Shown piece by piece: positions 8,687 to 16,631 of a stretch of 64,000 nucleotides of DNA. Numbering within the stretch: position 1 is the first letter of the stretch; every line of letters starts with the position of its first letter. Origin of the DNA: Chitinophaga sp. MM2321 (GTDB lineage Bacteria > Bacteroidota > Bacteroidia > Chitinophagales > Chitinophagaceae); contig NZ_OZ035533.1 in assembly GCF_964033635.1 (NCBI RefSeq), positions 6,667,001 through 6,731,000 on the forward strand, written 5' to 3'. The translations under genes were made by a program, and so were the position numbers. The notes below the pieces were generated by a model, which worked only from the letters and a program-made list of their open reading frames with translations, ran no database searches and was not told where the DNA came from.

Positions 8687-9982
8687 CTATACGTTTGCTG
8701 TCAGTACTTTTTCCATACCTGTACTGCGGGAGCCTTTGATTAGAATATAAGTATCCTGGAACTGTTGTTGTTGCAGCCATTTGCCGGCAGCTGTTGCGTC
8801 ATCAAGATAAATATACGGATGGTTTATTTTCTTAAAATCGCCGCCTACCAATACTACTGCGTCCCAATGTGCCTGCTGGAGCAATGTTGCCAGTACCTGG
8901 TGTTCTTTGATGCTGTCTGCCCCCAGTTCCATCATAGCGCCCAGCAGCAAAACTTTCTTAGGTGCCTGGATACCGGCAAAGTTTTCAATGGCAGCTTTCA
9001 TACTGGAGGGGTTGGCGTTATAGGCATCCATGATAATGGTATTGCTACCTTGTCGTATTACCTGTGAGCGGTTATTGGATGGTGTATAAGCGGCTATGGC
9101 CGGGCCGATTTTATTTTCGGGTACTTTAAAGTGACTGGCTACTGCTACCGCGGCCATTACATTGGGGAAGTTATAGGCGCCTACTAATTGCGTCTGTATA
9201 AATCCTACCTGGCTGTTACCGGTTACCTGAACACCCAGGAAGGCGCTATCAGCAACAGGGTTGCCGGTATAATCGGCTTCCTGGCTGCCATAGGTGATGA
9301 TATCTTTAATGCCATCACTCATTTCCAGCAGATAGCCGTAGTCGTTACATACAAATACGGTTCCGTTGTTGCTGCGCAGGAAATCATACAGTTCCCCTTT
9401 GGCTTTCTTTACCCCTTCCTCGCTGCCGAAGCCTTCCAGGTGGGCTTTCCCGATGTTGGTGATGATGCCGTGTGTAGGCAGGGCTATTTTGCAGTAGCTG
9501 GCTATTTCCTGTTGGTGGTTGGCGCCCATTTCTATAACGGCTATTTCCACATCCGGTTGAATGCGCAGAATAGTGAGGGGCACACCAATGTGATTATTCA
9601 GGTTGCCAACTGTAGCATATGTTTTAAAACCGGCACATAGTGTAGCATTGATCAGTTCTTTCGTAGTGGTTTTACCGTTAGTACCGGTAATTGCCAGGAA
9701 AGGAATATTCAGTTGTTGACGATGCCACAAAGCCAGTTGCTGCAAGGTTTCCAGCGCATTATCTACCAGCATCATCTTCTCCGGAAGGGTATAACTGTCC
9801 GCTTCATCTACTACTGCAAAACTGGCGCCCATCTCTAACGCTTTGGCTGCAAACGTATTACCGTTGAAGTTATCCCCTTTGAGTGCAAAGAAGATATCGT
9901 TGGCTTTCAGTTTACGCGTATCCGTTTGTATATTCGGGTGCTGCTGATATATATTGTATAGTTGCGCTATGATCACGTGCAA
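8687..9982 (-). CDS. murF: UDP-MurNAc-tripeptide:D-Ala-D-Ala ligase MurF (stand-alone)
   Basis: A 431-residue Mur ligase that adds D-Ala-D-Ala to the UDP-MurNAc-tripeptide in the cytoplasm. It has the N-terminal QTDTRK motif, the ATP loop ITGTNGKTT (98-106), and the canonical MurF mark MDAYNANPSSM in the last third. All key regions are present, unlike the MurF part of the fusion at 136-2640, so this copy is the better candidate for the main ligase. The start is not ATG: TTG at 9982, or GTG at 9976 (two codons later), are the only options that give the normal N-terminus AQLYNIYQQHP. It stands alone and is convergent with mce. Confidence 0.93.
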   Translation of the reverse strand: MHVIIAQLYNIYQQHPNIQTDTRKLKANDIFFALKGDNFNGNTFAAKALEMGASFAVVDEADSYTLPEKMMLVDNALETLQQLALWHRQQLNIPFLAITGTNGKTTTKELINATLCAGFKTYATVGNLNNHIGVPLTILRIQPDVEIAVIEMGANHQQEIASYCKIALPTHGIITNIGKAHLEGFGSEEGVKKAKGELYDFLRSNNGTVFVCNDYGYLLEMSDGIKDIITYGSQEADYTGNPVADSAFLGVQVTGNSQVGFIQTQLVGAYNFPNVMAAVAVASHFKVPENKIGPAIAAYTPSNNRSQVIRQGSNTIIMDAYNANPSSMKAAIENFAGIQAPKKVLLLGAMMELGADSIKEHQVLATLLQQAHWDAVVLVGGDFKKINHPYIYLDDATAAGKWLQQQQFQDTYILIKGSRSTGMEKVLTANV

Positions 9983-10141
9983 GAGTATTTAATGCAAAAA
10001 TAAGCGGTTATGTATGTAATATATAAGATTTTGACCGCTAAAATTATCTTATCCCTATAGACAACCAATTAAATATTGTTCCCGTATATGCCAATACTGT
10101 CTGACCAACTTCAACACCTGCTTAAATAATAGTATTCATCT

Positions 10142-10513
10142 ATGAAAACATTTATGTTGCTGCTCTCAGGCTGTATCCTGATGACAGCCTGTAAAAATGA
10201 ACAGGCGCCTGCGCCTGCCACTGGTGCGATAGATTGTAGCGTGGCCAAAATTACCACCGCTTATGTATTTGGCGTTGTACAGGCAAACTGTACAGATCGT
10301 AAATGTCATCCCGGAGGAAATTCACCGGTTATCGCGGATTTCTCTACCACCGATAAGCTGAAAGGATATATCAGTACCCAAAGGGCGATTTTCCTGCTGC
10401 GTGTTACCAGCCCACAGGCAGACATGCCGCAATCGCAATTGTTTCCCGCGCTCTCGCGGGGAATGAGGGATTCTATTGCTTGCTGGGTGGGACATGGTAT
10501 GCCGGATCAATAA
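10142..10513 (+). CDS. Small lipoprotein, cytochrome-c-like
   Basis: A 123-residue exported lipoprotein: signal peptide with lipobox LMTAC (Cys17), then a proline/alanine-rich linker. The core resembles the small cytochrome-c-type domains found near YceI proteins in Bacteroidota. It has ANCTDRKCHPGG, that is Cys50-x4-Cys55-His56, one residue longer than a normal CxxCH haem site by two positions. Whether haem is bound is therefore uncertain. A late methionine pair (ADMP at about 100, HGMPDQ at the end) could supply an axial ligand. It is followed after 17 bases by the YceI gene and a DUF5777 barrel, all on one strand, and is likely cotranscribed with them. Confidence 0.6.
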   Translation: MKTFMLLLSGCILMTACKNEQAPAPATGAIDCSVAKITTAYVFGVVQANCTDRKCHPGGNSPVIADFSTTDKLKGYISTQRAIFLLRVTSPQADMPQSQLFPALSRGMRDSIACWVGHGMPDQ

Positions 10514-10530
10514 ACTTTAAAAAGCATCAC

Positions 10531-11079
10531 ATGAAATACCTGTTTTTTTGCTTCGGCTGTTTGTTGTTGTCTTTCCATGGATTTGCACAGGATGTTTTTT
10601 CGTGCAGGAATACCAGCCTGTCCTTTTTTTCTGCAGCACCGCTGGAAGACATAGAAGCCAGGACAGATAAGGGCGTATCTGCTATCAACATAAAAACAAA
10701 AGCCATCTATTTTAAAGTGCCGATATCATCTTTTCAGTTTAAAAAGAAATTAATGCAGGAGCATTTTAATGAAAACTACCTGGAAAGTGATAAGTACCCG
10801 TTTGCTGAGTTCAAGGGAAAGATCAATGATGAGATAGACTTCAGCAAAGACGGTACTTACAATGTAACGGTAGAGGGTACACTGAATATGCATGGTGTAG
10901 ATAAAGTATACCGGGAGAAAGGTACTATCACGGTGCAAGGCGGCAACATTGCGGCTACTTCCAAATTCAATATTCATATAGCTGATCATCAGATCAGCAT
11001 TCCGAAACTGGTTATCAGGAACATCGCTGAAGTAGTGGACGTAACTGTAAACGCCCTGTATACCGTCACCAATAAGTAA
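10531..11079 (+). CDS. YceI family periplasmic protein
   Basis: A 182-residue secreted protein with signal peptide ending near SFHGFAQ. The remainder fits the YceI lipocalin-like fold: FKVPISSFQFKKKLMQEHFNENYLESDKYPFAEFKG (core words SSFQF, HFNENYLES and YPFAEF) and a C-terminal half with GTLNMHGV. YceI proteins bind isoprenoid or polyunsaturated lipids and are often found with cytochromes. I chose the ATG at 10531, directly before the signal peptide; an open extension of 17 codons overlaps the preceding gene and is not needed. It forms an apparent operon with its two neighbours. Confidence 0.85.
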   Translation: MKYLFFCFGCLLLSFHGFAQDVFSCRNTSLSFFSAAPLEDIEARTDKGVSAINIKTKAIYFKVPISSFQFKKKLMQEHFNENYLESDKYPFAEFKGKINDEIDFSKDGTYNVTVEGTLNMHGVDKVYREKGTITVQGGNIAATSKFNIHIADHQISIPKLVIRNIAEVVDVTVNALYTVTNK

Positions 11080-11112
11080 ATAACTAATTAGCCATCATTT
11101 ACCCATTAACCA

Positions 11113-12060
11113 ATGAAGATCATTCCATTCTTATTGCTGTGCTGCGGTGTCAGCAGCTATTGCCAGGCGCAGGAAGACCTGAGCCGGCAGTTTGATTCTG
11201 TGGGCACGGGCCACCAGAAAGTATTGTATACCTATAAAGGCACGCGCATCATTATGGGACATTCTACTGAAATGCTGCGCAAACATGAGCTGGATTTCCG
11301 GGTAGATCACCGCTTTGGGGATGCTGCCGGCGAGTTTGGCGGCGTGAAATCATTTTTCGGAACAGACAATTCTACGGACATACGGATCGCTTTTGAATAT
11401 GGTGTGTCGGATAAGCTGATGGTAGGCGTAGGCCGCTCCAAAGGCTCCGGGGCGCAGCACCAGCTTATTGACGGACTGGTGAAATACCGGCTGCTGGAAC
11501 AAACTACAGATAACTATGTGCCTGTGTCGATGGCGGTGCTGGCAAATGCCACCGTGAGCACGATGGCTTCCGGCACAGATCCGGAAGGCGCCGATTATTT
11601 TGGCGATGGGGCAGACCGGATGAACTATGTGGCGCAGGCCATTATATCCCGTAAGGTGGGCGACAAGCTGTCGTTTACATTGTCGCCTACGTATGTACAC
11701 CGTAACCGGGTGGCGTTTATGGACATGAATAATATGTTTGCACTCGGCGCAGCCGGGCGCATCAAAGTTTCGAAGCGGGTGGGCTTTGTGGTAGAATACT
11801 ATTATCCATTCCGTTCCCAGGCCAGCAAGGATTATTTCAAATCTGCAGGGAACGTCATCTTCTATAATCCATTAGGTGTTGGTATGGAGATAGAAACCGG
11901 CGGGCACGTGTTTCATATTAACTTCACTAACTCCACCGCTATCCAGGAAAGCCAGTTTATTCCCGAAACGTTGTCATCCTGGAGACAGGGGCAATATCGC
12001 TGGGGTTTCAATATTTCCCGTAGATTTACGTTATTCGGGAAAAAGGATTGGAAAAAATAA
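11113..12060 (+). CDS. DUF5777 family outer-membrane beta-barrel protein
   Basis: A 315-residue exported protein with signal peptide ending at CQAQ. Alternating hydrophobic/aromatic strands, a glycine-rich middle (GVGRSKGSGAQHQLIDGLVKY, key words VGVGRSKG and DGLVKY) and a C-terminal aromatic strand point to an outer-membrane barrel of the DUF5777 type. Function is unknown; in Bacteroidota such barrels are frequently next to YceI and cytochrome-like lipoproteins, as here. Gap from the YceI stop is 33 bases; the following small gene overlaps its 3' end by 13 bases. Confidence 0.75.
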   Translation: MKIIPFLLLCCGVSSYCQAQEDLSRQFDSVGTGHQKVLYTYKGTRIIMGHSTEMLRKHELDFRVDHRFGDAAGEFGGVKSFFGTDNSTDIRIAFEYGVSDKLMVGVGRSKGSGAQHQLIDGLVKYRLLEQTTDNYVPVSMAVLANATVSTMASGTDPEGADYFGDGADRMNYVAQAIISRKVGDKLSFTLSPTYVHRNRVAFMDMNNMFALGAAGRIKVSKRVGFVVEYYYPFRSQASKDYFKSAGNVIFYNPLGVGMEIETGGHVFHINFTNSTAIQESQFIPETLSSWRQGQYRWGFNISRRFTLFGKKDWKK

Positions 12061-12374
12061 AATGCCACATACGGGAGAAATCCTGGCTTGCCCGCAAAGC
12101 CGCTCACAGAATGGGTGTGCAGCAGGTGGCCATGGTTGTGGGACGCACTATTCATCTGCATGGTGCGTCCCGCGGGCAGTTCCTTGCGGATATCACCTGG
12201 GTACGGCACGAGGTTTGCCATGTTATGCAATACCTGGAATATGGACTGATAGGCTTTTTATGGAGATATCTTTCCGAATATATGCGCAACGGTTATTACC
12301 TTAATCGCTTTGAAGTGGCGGCCCGGGAATCGGAAGCTGACCCCGCTATGTTGGATAATGTCGAAATTGTCTAA
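12048..12374 (+). CDS. Small HExxH protein (DUF4157-like)
   Basis: A 108-residue protein with a zinc-peptidase-like HEVCH motif in WVRHEVCHVMQYLEYG, and a downstream acidic stretch FEVAARESEAD that could give a third metal ligand. This resembles the short DUF4157-type proteins of Bacteroidota. Enzyme activity is not established. The frame starts with TTG at 12048, overlapping the end of the DUF5777 gene by 13 bases in another frame, which suggests translational coupling. The first ATG (12111) would remove the segment REKSWLARKAAHR, which looks like real protein, so I prefer TTG. The C-terminal residues after ESEAD are short compared with what I expect of relatives. Confidence 0.6.
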   Translation: MEKIKCHIREKSWLARKAAHRMGVQQVAMVVGRTIHLHGASRGQFLADITWVRHEVCHVMQYLEYGLIGFLWRYLSEYMRNGYYLNRFEVAARESEADPAMLDNVEIV

Positions 12375-12457
12375 AGAATCGTTAAAGTATACCAAATAGC
12401 AGTATTTTTGAGACGACTGGCTTTATTTTTCTTATTTTTACCTTAAAGGTTGATTTT

Positions 12458-12844
12458 ATGGTTAAGAAGGTAACAGAGGGCATCACCATCAGCGTGGAAA
12501 CATTCTACCAGCCGGATTATTCTAATCCTATTGGAAGCGAATTTATGTTTGCTTACCGGATCACCATTGAAAACAATAATACATTCCCTATCAAATTACT
12601 CCGCCGCCACTGGTATATCATTGACTCAAACGGTACCCACCGCGAAGTTGAGGGAGAAGGTGTAGTAGGTGTTCAGCCACTGCTGGCCCCCGGTGAAACA
12701 TATCAATATGTCTCGGGATCCAATCTCCGCACCGAAATAGGCAAAATGTACGGCACTTACCACATGGAAAACCAACTAGATAAGAAGATCCTGGAAGTTA
12801 AGATCCCGGAATTCCAGATGGTGGTACCATTCAAATTGAACTGA
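12458..12844 (+). CDS. apaG: ApaG domain protein
   Basis: A 128-residue single-domain ApaG protein, an immunoglobulin-like fold. The family words are FAYRITIENNN, LLRRHWYIID, VEGEGVVGVQPLLAPGE (key words EGVVG and LAPGE) and the end FQMVVPFKLN. E. coli ApaG is linked to cobalt/magnesium efflux phenotypes and diadenosine tetraphosphate; the molecular role is not settled. It is monocistronic here, convergent with gldB. The start ATG at 12458 is preceded by a T-rich leader with no clear ribosome site, which is normal in this phylum. Confidence 0.9.
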   Translation: MVKKVTEGITISVETFYQPDYSNPIGSEFMFAYRITIENNNTFPIKLLRRHWYIIDSNGTHREVEGEGVVGVQPLLAPGETYQYVSGSNLRTEIGKMYGTYHMENQLDKKILEVKIPEFQMVVPFKLN

Positions 12845-12896
12845 TTTCCGGATTTTCTGATGCTCCTGCATCTGTAAACCAATCACCGGAAACTTG

Positions 12897-13949
12897 CTAT
12901 TTCGGTCTGTACTTCGCCGCTTTAAATATCTCCACCAGATTTTTAGATTCCATCAATTGTTGTAGCGTTACTGCCGGGTGCAGTTCCATGTATTTATTTA
13001 CGATCTGGTAACCGATAAAGAAACCGATCTTACCGGGAGCGCCTTCAGGCATACCCTGTGTAGACGGAGCATCACCCATAAAGTGATTAATCTGTTGCCA
13101 GTCAGCAGAATACAGCAGGTTGTTCTGCACGAGGAACTGCCATATCATCTGTTCATTTTCGCGGCACCATTGCAATTGATCTTTCGTATAGCCAAACCTG
13201 ATAGTGTCTGGTGTTTCGGGCAATACTTTATCCAGGAAGTACTGTTGTTTGCCGGCATCCATCATTTGTTCCAGGAGGCCGCCGCTGTTGCGGGCTGCGG
13301 GATACAGTTCCTGCTGCAAAACCTGCATACAGTTGGTGGTAATATATTCAGGTGCAAAACGCTGAATCATATAATCCGGGTAATCAGGGATCTGTGCATA
13401 AGGAGGGAAATCGGCTCCCATGTACATATCCAGCCCGATGCCCAGGATAGAATCTACGGTGATGGCGCCATAGTTGGCTATGCCGGAAATGAAGGTAACC
13501 ACGCGGGGTGGCCGGAAAGCAGGAATATAGTATTTGATATAGCGGAAACCCTGTGTGAGCTGCTGTTGCAACGATGCCAGGTTGCCATATTTCTCTGATA
13601 CGGCGGTTTCCAGGTTCCGGAAATCAGGCGTTGTGAGAAACAGGTGTAATTGTTGCATTACCTCCCGGCTGCTGTCTGAATAGGCGCCCAGGTTCATAAT
13701 ATCGGTAATATATACCGGCAGGAACAGGGGATAATCAGCATGCAGTTTTGCCAGCCCGGGTTGCAGGTTGTTGGTATCCAGCGTGAATAAAGCGGAATCG
13801 AAACGCGCTATACTAACGGTCATGGGTATATGACTTACGTCCGGTGCTTTTTTACCGGAATTACAGGCTGCCGCGCCCAGCAAGGCAAACAGGCTGCATG
13901 TCAACAGAATATATTTATTAATGTAGCTTTGCATCTTCTTAAAACTCAT
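12897..13949 (-). CDS. gldB: Gliding motility lipoprotein GldB
   Basis: A 350-residue lipoprotein with signal peptide and lipobox LGAAAC near residue 29. The segment after IPMTVSIARFD and the pattern LHADYPLFLPVYITDIMNLG (key words YPLFLPVY) are characteristic of GldB, required for gliding in Flavobacterium. GldB is a cell-envelope lipoprotein without a known catalytic role. The first ATG at 13949 was kept, although MQSYINKY five residues in is also possible. It is about 6.6 kb from gldF/gldG, so the gliding genes are scattered here as in most of the phylum. Confidence 0.88.
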   Translation of the reverse strand: MSFKKMQSYINKYILLTCSLFALLGAAACNSGKKAPDVSHIPMTVSIARFDSALFTLDTNNLQPGLAKLHADYPLFLPVYITDIMNLGAYSDSSREVMQQLHLFLTTPDFRNLETAVSEKYGNLASLQQQLTQGFRYIKYYIPAFRPPRVVTFISGIANYGAITVDSILGIGLDMYMGADFPPYAQIPDYPDYMIQRFAPEYITTNCMQVLQQELYPAARNSGGLLEQMMDAGKQQYFLDKVLPETPDTIRFGYTKDQLQWCRENEQMIWQFLVQNNLLYSADWQQINHFMGDAPSTQGMPEGAPGKIGFFIGYQIVNKYMELHPAVTLQQLMESKNLVEIFKAAKYRPK

Positions 13950-14107
13950 CTAAGGTAAAATTATTATTTACCTTGGATTATTAAAAAAATATGGATGATG
14001 AATGATGAATAACAACGCAGTAAGATCACTGTTGTCGCAATACAACCCGTAAAATCTCTGTACTGCTACGTAATTCATAATTCGTAATTCGTAATTTTAT
14101 GTAAAAT
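13950..14107. other. Divergent gap with simple direct repeats
   Basis: The gap between divergent gldB and the barrel gene carries GATGATGAATGATGAAT-like and AATTCATAATTCGTAATTCG-like short tandem words (around 13990-14009 and 14070-14097). These resemble one arm of the long palindromes elsewhere in the window, but here no complementary arm is present. Confidence 0.4.
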
Positions 14108-14119
14108 ATGGAAATATAT

Positions 14120-14803
14120 ATGAAGAAAGTGTTCGTTTTTCTGGTTCTGATGGGAGTTGTGAAGATGGGTATAGCGCAGCGTGGATTTAACTTATCTGAG
14201 CGTAAAGTAAGATTGGGACTAACCGTAAGTCCAATGGTATCGTCATTGAAACCACAGGAATCAGGCGTTACCCGCAACAGCTCAAAGGCAGGTCTGAACT
14301 TTGGACTGATGGCCGATTTTAACCTGGATGACAATGGCAATTATGCACTGGCTTCCGGTTTTCAGGCTGTAATAGGCGGCAGCAAGTTAATGTATGATGC
14401 AGGCAAAGGGCTGAACGATTACAGACAAAATGCTGCGGAATATAACATGAAACTCACCTATGTGGAAATACCGCTGGCGCTGAAACTGAAAACCCATATC
14501 GACAACGGCATGGGATTATGGGGACAGTTTGGTACCTACCTCGACTTCCCGGTTAGTGGCCGCACGGATATCACTTCCCTGAATCAAACCTATGACAAGG
14601 TGGGTATTTTAGCACAAATGAACCGCGTCAATATAGGCATGCTCCTGGGAGCAGGTATAGAATATCCGCTGGGCGGCAATTTGACCGGTATGGCTGGTAT
14701 CACTTATCAGAACGGTTTTGTGGATGTAACCCGTAATTCAAAATGGGATGACGGCAGGATAAATATGAATAGCTTTGCCCTCAGATTAGGCGTATATTTT
14801 TAA
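14120..14803 (+). CDS. Outer-membrane beta-barrel protein
   Basis: A 227-residue exported protein with signal peptide MKKVFVFLVLMGVVKMGIAQ, then eight or so amphipathic strands of the outer-membrane beta-barrel (porin/PorT-like) type: LGLTVSPMVSS, LNFGLMADFNL, LTYVEIPLALKLK, NIGMLLGAGIEYPL, and a terminal strand ALRLGVYF ending in an aromatic residue as expected for BAM targeting. The word YVEIPLALK is common in PorT-like barrels. I chose the ATG at 14120 over the one at 14108 because the signal peptide begins there. Specific function unknown. Confidence 0.75.
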   Translation: MKKVFVFLVLMGVVKMGIAQRGFNLSERKVRLGLTVSPMVSSLKPQESGVTRNSSKAGLNFGLMADFNLDDNGNYALASGFQAVIGGSKLMYDAGKGLNDYRQNAAEYNMKLTYVEIPLALKLKTHIDNGMGLWGQFGTYLDFPVSGRTDITSLNQTYDKVGILAQMNRVNIGMLLGAGIEYPLGGNLTGMAGITYQNGFVDVTRNSKWDDGRINMNSFALRLGVYF

Positions 14804-14815
14804 GCATGGAGTCTT

Positions 14816-14852
14816 TAGCTGTCAGGATTAAAGCCTGACAGCTAACCGCTTT
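14816..14852 (+). terminator. Terminator after the barrel gene
   Basis: TAGCTGTCAGG (14816-14826) pairs perfectly with CCTGACAGCTA (14834-14844) around a seven-base loop, followed by ACCGCTTTTATTTTATTTG. The T-rich tail starts five bases after the stem, so it is a reasonable though not ideal intrinsic terminator. Confidence 0.6.
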
Positions 14853-14877
14853 TATTTTATTTGTTTATTTTTTCACT

Positions 14878-16545
14878 ATGAAAATTATACTGGCACAGCA
14901 GAATTATCACATAGGTAACTTTGAACGTAATACGGAGAAGATTATTGATGGTATTAAGACTGCAAAGTCCCAGGGGGCGGACCTGGTCGTGTTTTCCGAA
15001 TTGTGTGTATGTGGCTATCCACCCCGCGATTTTCTGGAATTTGAAGATTTTATTGTACAGTGCCACCATGCTATTGATGTGATAAAAGCACATACAAAAG
15101 ATATAGCTGTACTGGTAGGTGCACCTGCGCGCAATCCGCAAAGGGAAGGGAAAGACCTGTTTAATGCCGCCTGGTTTTTATATGAAGGCGAAGTAAAACA
15201 GGTAGTACATAAAACCCTGCTGCCCACCTATGATGTGTTTGATGAATACCGGTATTTTGAGCCCTCCTATGAATGGAATGTGATCCCCTTTAAAGGAAAA
15301 AAACTGGCCGTAACTATTTGTGAAGATATCTGGAACCTGGGAGATAATCCCCTGTACCGTGTTTGTCCTATGGACCAGCTGATGGCGCAGGAACCGGATG
15401 TGATGATCAACCTGTCTGCTTCTCCCTTTGATTATGATCATGATGAAGATAGGAAAGAGATCATCCGCGCCAATGTACTCAAGTATCAACTGCCCATGTA
15501 TTATTGTAATACAGTTGGTTCACAAACGGAGATCGTGTTTGATGGCGGTTCCCTCATCTATGATGCGCAGGGGAATATTGTGAAAGAATTACCTTACTTC
15601 ATCGAAGCAATAGACGGGCTGGAGCTGGGAATGCTTACTGCTACTGGTATTGCGCCCGCTATGCCGGTTGCCTTTACACCGCTCACGGAATTGATTTTTG
15701 ATCATAACATTCACCGCATCTATGAAGCACTGGTGCTGGGCATCCGGGATTATTTCGGGAAGATGGGCTTTACAAAGGCCATCCTCGGATCATCCGGTGG
15801 TATAGACAGTGCCGTTACATTGGCTATTGCCTGCGATGCACTGGGCAAAGAGAATGTGCGGGCGATACTCATGCCTTCTCCCTACTCTACAGGGCATTCT
15901 GTAGATGATGCGGTAGCTTTATCTGAAAACCTGGATAACCCCTACGATATTATTCGTATCAATGATATTTATGAAAGCTTCTTAACCACGCTGGAACCGT
16001 ATTTCAAAGGATTGCCCTTTAATGTGGCTGAAGAAAATACACAGTCACGCATCCGTGGTAACCTGTTGATGGGATTGTCCAACAAGTTTGGATATATCCT
16101 GTTGAACACGTCCAATAAAAGTGAATTATCTACCGGCTACGGTACTTTATATGGGGATATGGCAGGCGGATTGTCTGTTTTGGGAGATGTATATAAGATG
16201 CAGGTATATTCACTGGCCCGCTATATCAACCGCGACAAAGAAATTATTCCGGTGAATATCATTGATAAAGCGCCTTCCGCTGAGTTGCGTCCTGATCAGA
16301 AGGACAGCGACAGTTTGCCCGATTACGCCGTGCTGGACAGGATCCTGTATCAGTACATAGAACGCCGGCAGGGACCGAAGGAGATTATCGCTCAGGGCTT
16401 CGACTCCGCTTTGGTTTCGCGGGCCTTAAAGATGGTAAACACCAATGAATACAAACGTAATCAGTTCTGCCCCATTATACGCGTATCTTCCAAAGCCTTT
16501 GGTGTGGGCCGCCGGGTACCGATTGTGGGTAAATACCTGAATTAA
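14878..16545 (+). CDS. nadE: Glutamine-dependent NAD+ synthetase
   Basis: Last step of NAD+ synthesis: amidates deamido-NAD+ using ammonia released from glutamine. The 555-residue protein has an N-terminal nitrilase-type glutaminase domain with catalytic triad E41 (FSELCVCGYPPRD), K112 (HKTLLPTYDVFDE) and C148 (TICEDIW), then a C-terminal synthetase domain with the pyrophosphate loop SGGIDS at 306-311 and the words STGYGTLYGDMAGG. It is complete and of usual size for the two-domain form. serS follows on the same strand after an 86-base gap with its own -7 box. Confidence 0.95.
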   Translation: MKIILAQQNYHIGNFERNTEKIIDGIKTAKSQGADLVVFSELCVCGYPPRDFLEFEDFIVQCHHAIDVIKAHTKDIAVLVGAPARNPQREGKDLFNAAWFLYEGEVKQVVHKTLLPTYDVFDEYRYFEPSYEWNVIPFKGKKLAVTICEDIWNLGDNPLYRVCPMDQLMAQEPDVMINLSASPFDYDHDEDRKEIIRANVLKYQLPMYYCNTVGSQTEIVFDGGSLIYDAQGNIVKELPYFIEAIDGLELGMLTATGIAPAMPVAFTPLTELIFDHNIHRIYEALVLGIRDYFGKMGFTKAILGSSGGIDSAVTLAIACDALGKENVRAILMPSPYSTGHSVDDAVALSENLDNPYDIIRINDIYESFLTTLEPYFKGLPFNVAEENTQSRIRGNLLMGLSNKFGYILLNTSNKSELSTGYGTLYGDMAGGLSVLGDVYKMQVYSLARYINRDKEIIPVNIIDKAPSAELRPDQKDSDSLPDYAVLDRILYQYIERRQGPKEIIAQGFDSALVSRALKMVNTNEYKRNQFCPIIRVSSKAFGVGRRVPIVGKYLN

Positions 16546-16600
16546 GCACGGAGCTACCGGCAGCACAAAGTTGCGGCGGAAGGCCAAGTGCTATTTTTAA

Positions 16601-16608
16601 TATCTTTG
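16601..16608 (+). promoter_or_regulatory. -7 promoter box of serS
   Basis: TATCTTTG fits the Bacteroidota housekeeping -7 consensus TAnnTTTG exactly, 23 bases before the serS ATG. No TTTG was found at the usual -33 spacing, so this is a half match. Confidence 0.5.
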
Positions 16609-16631
16609 CCAAAATTTTTAGATCATACAAC

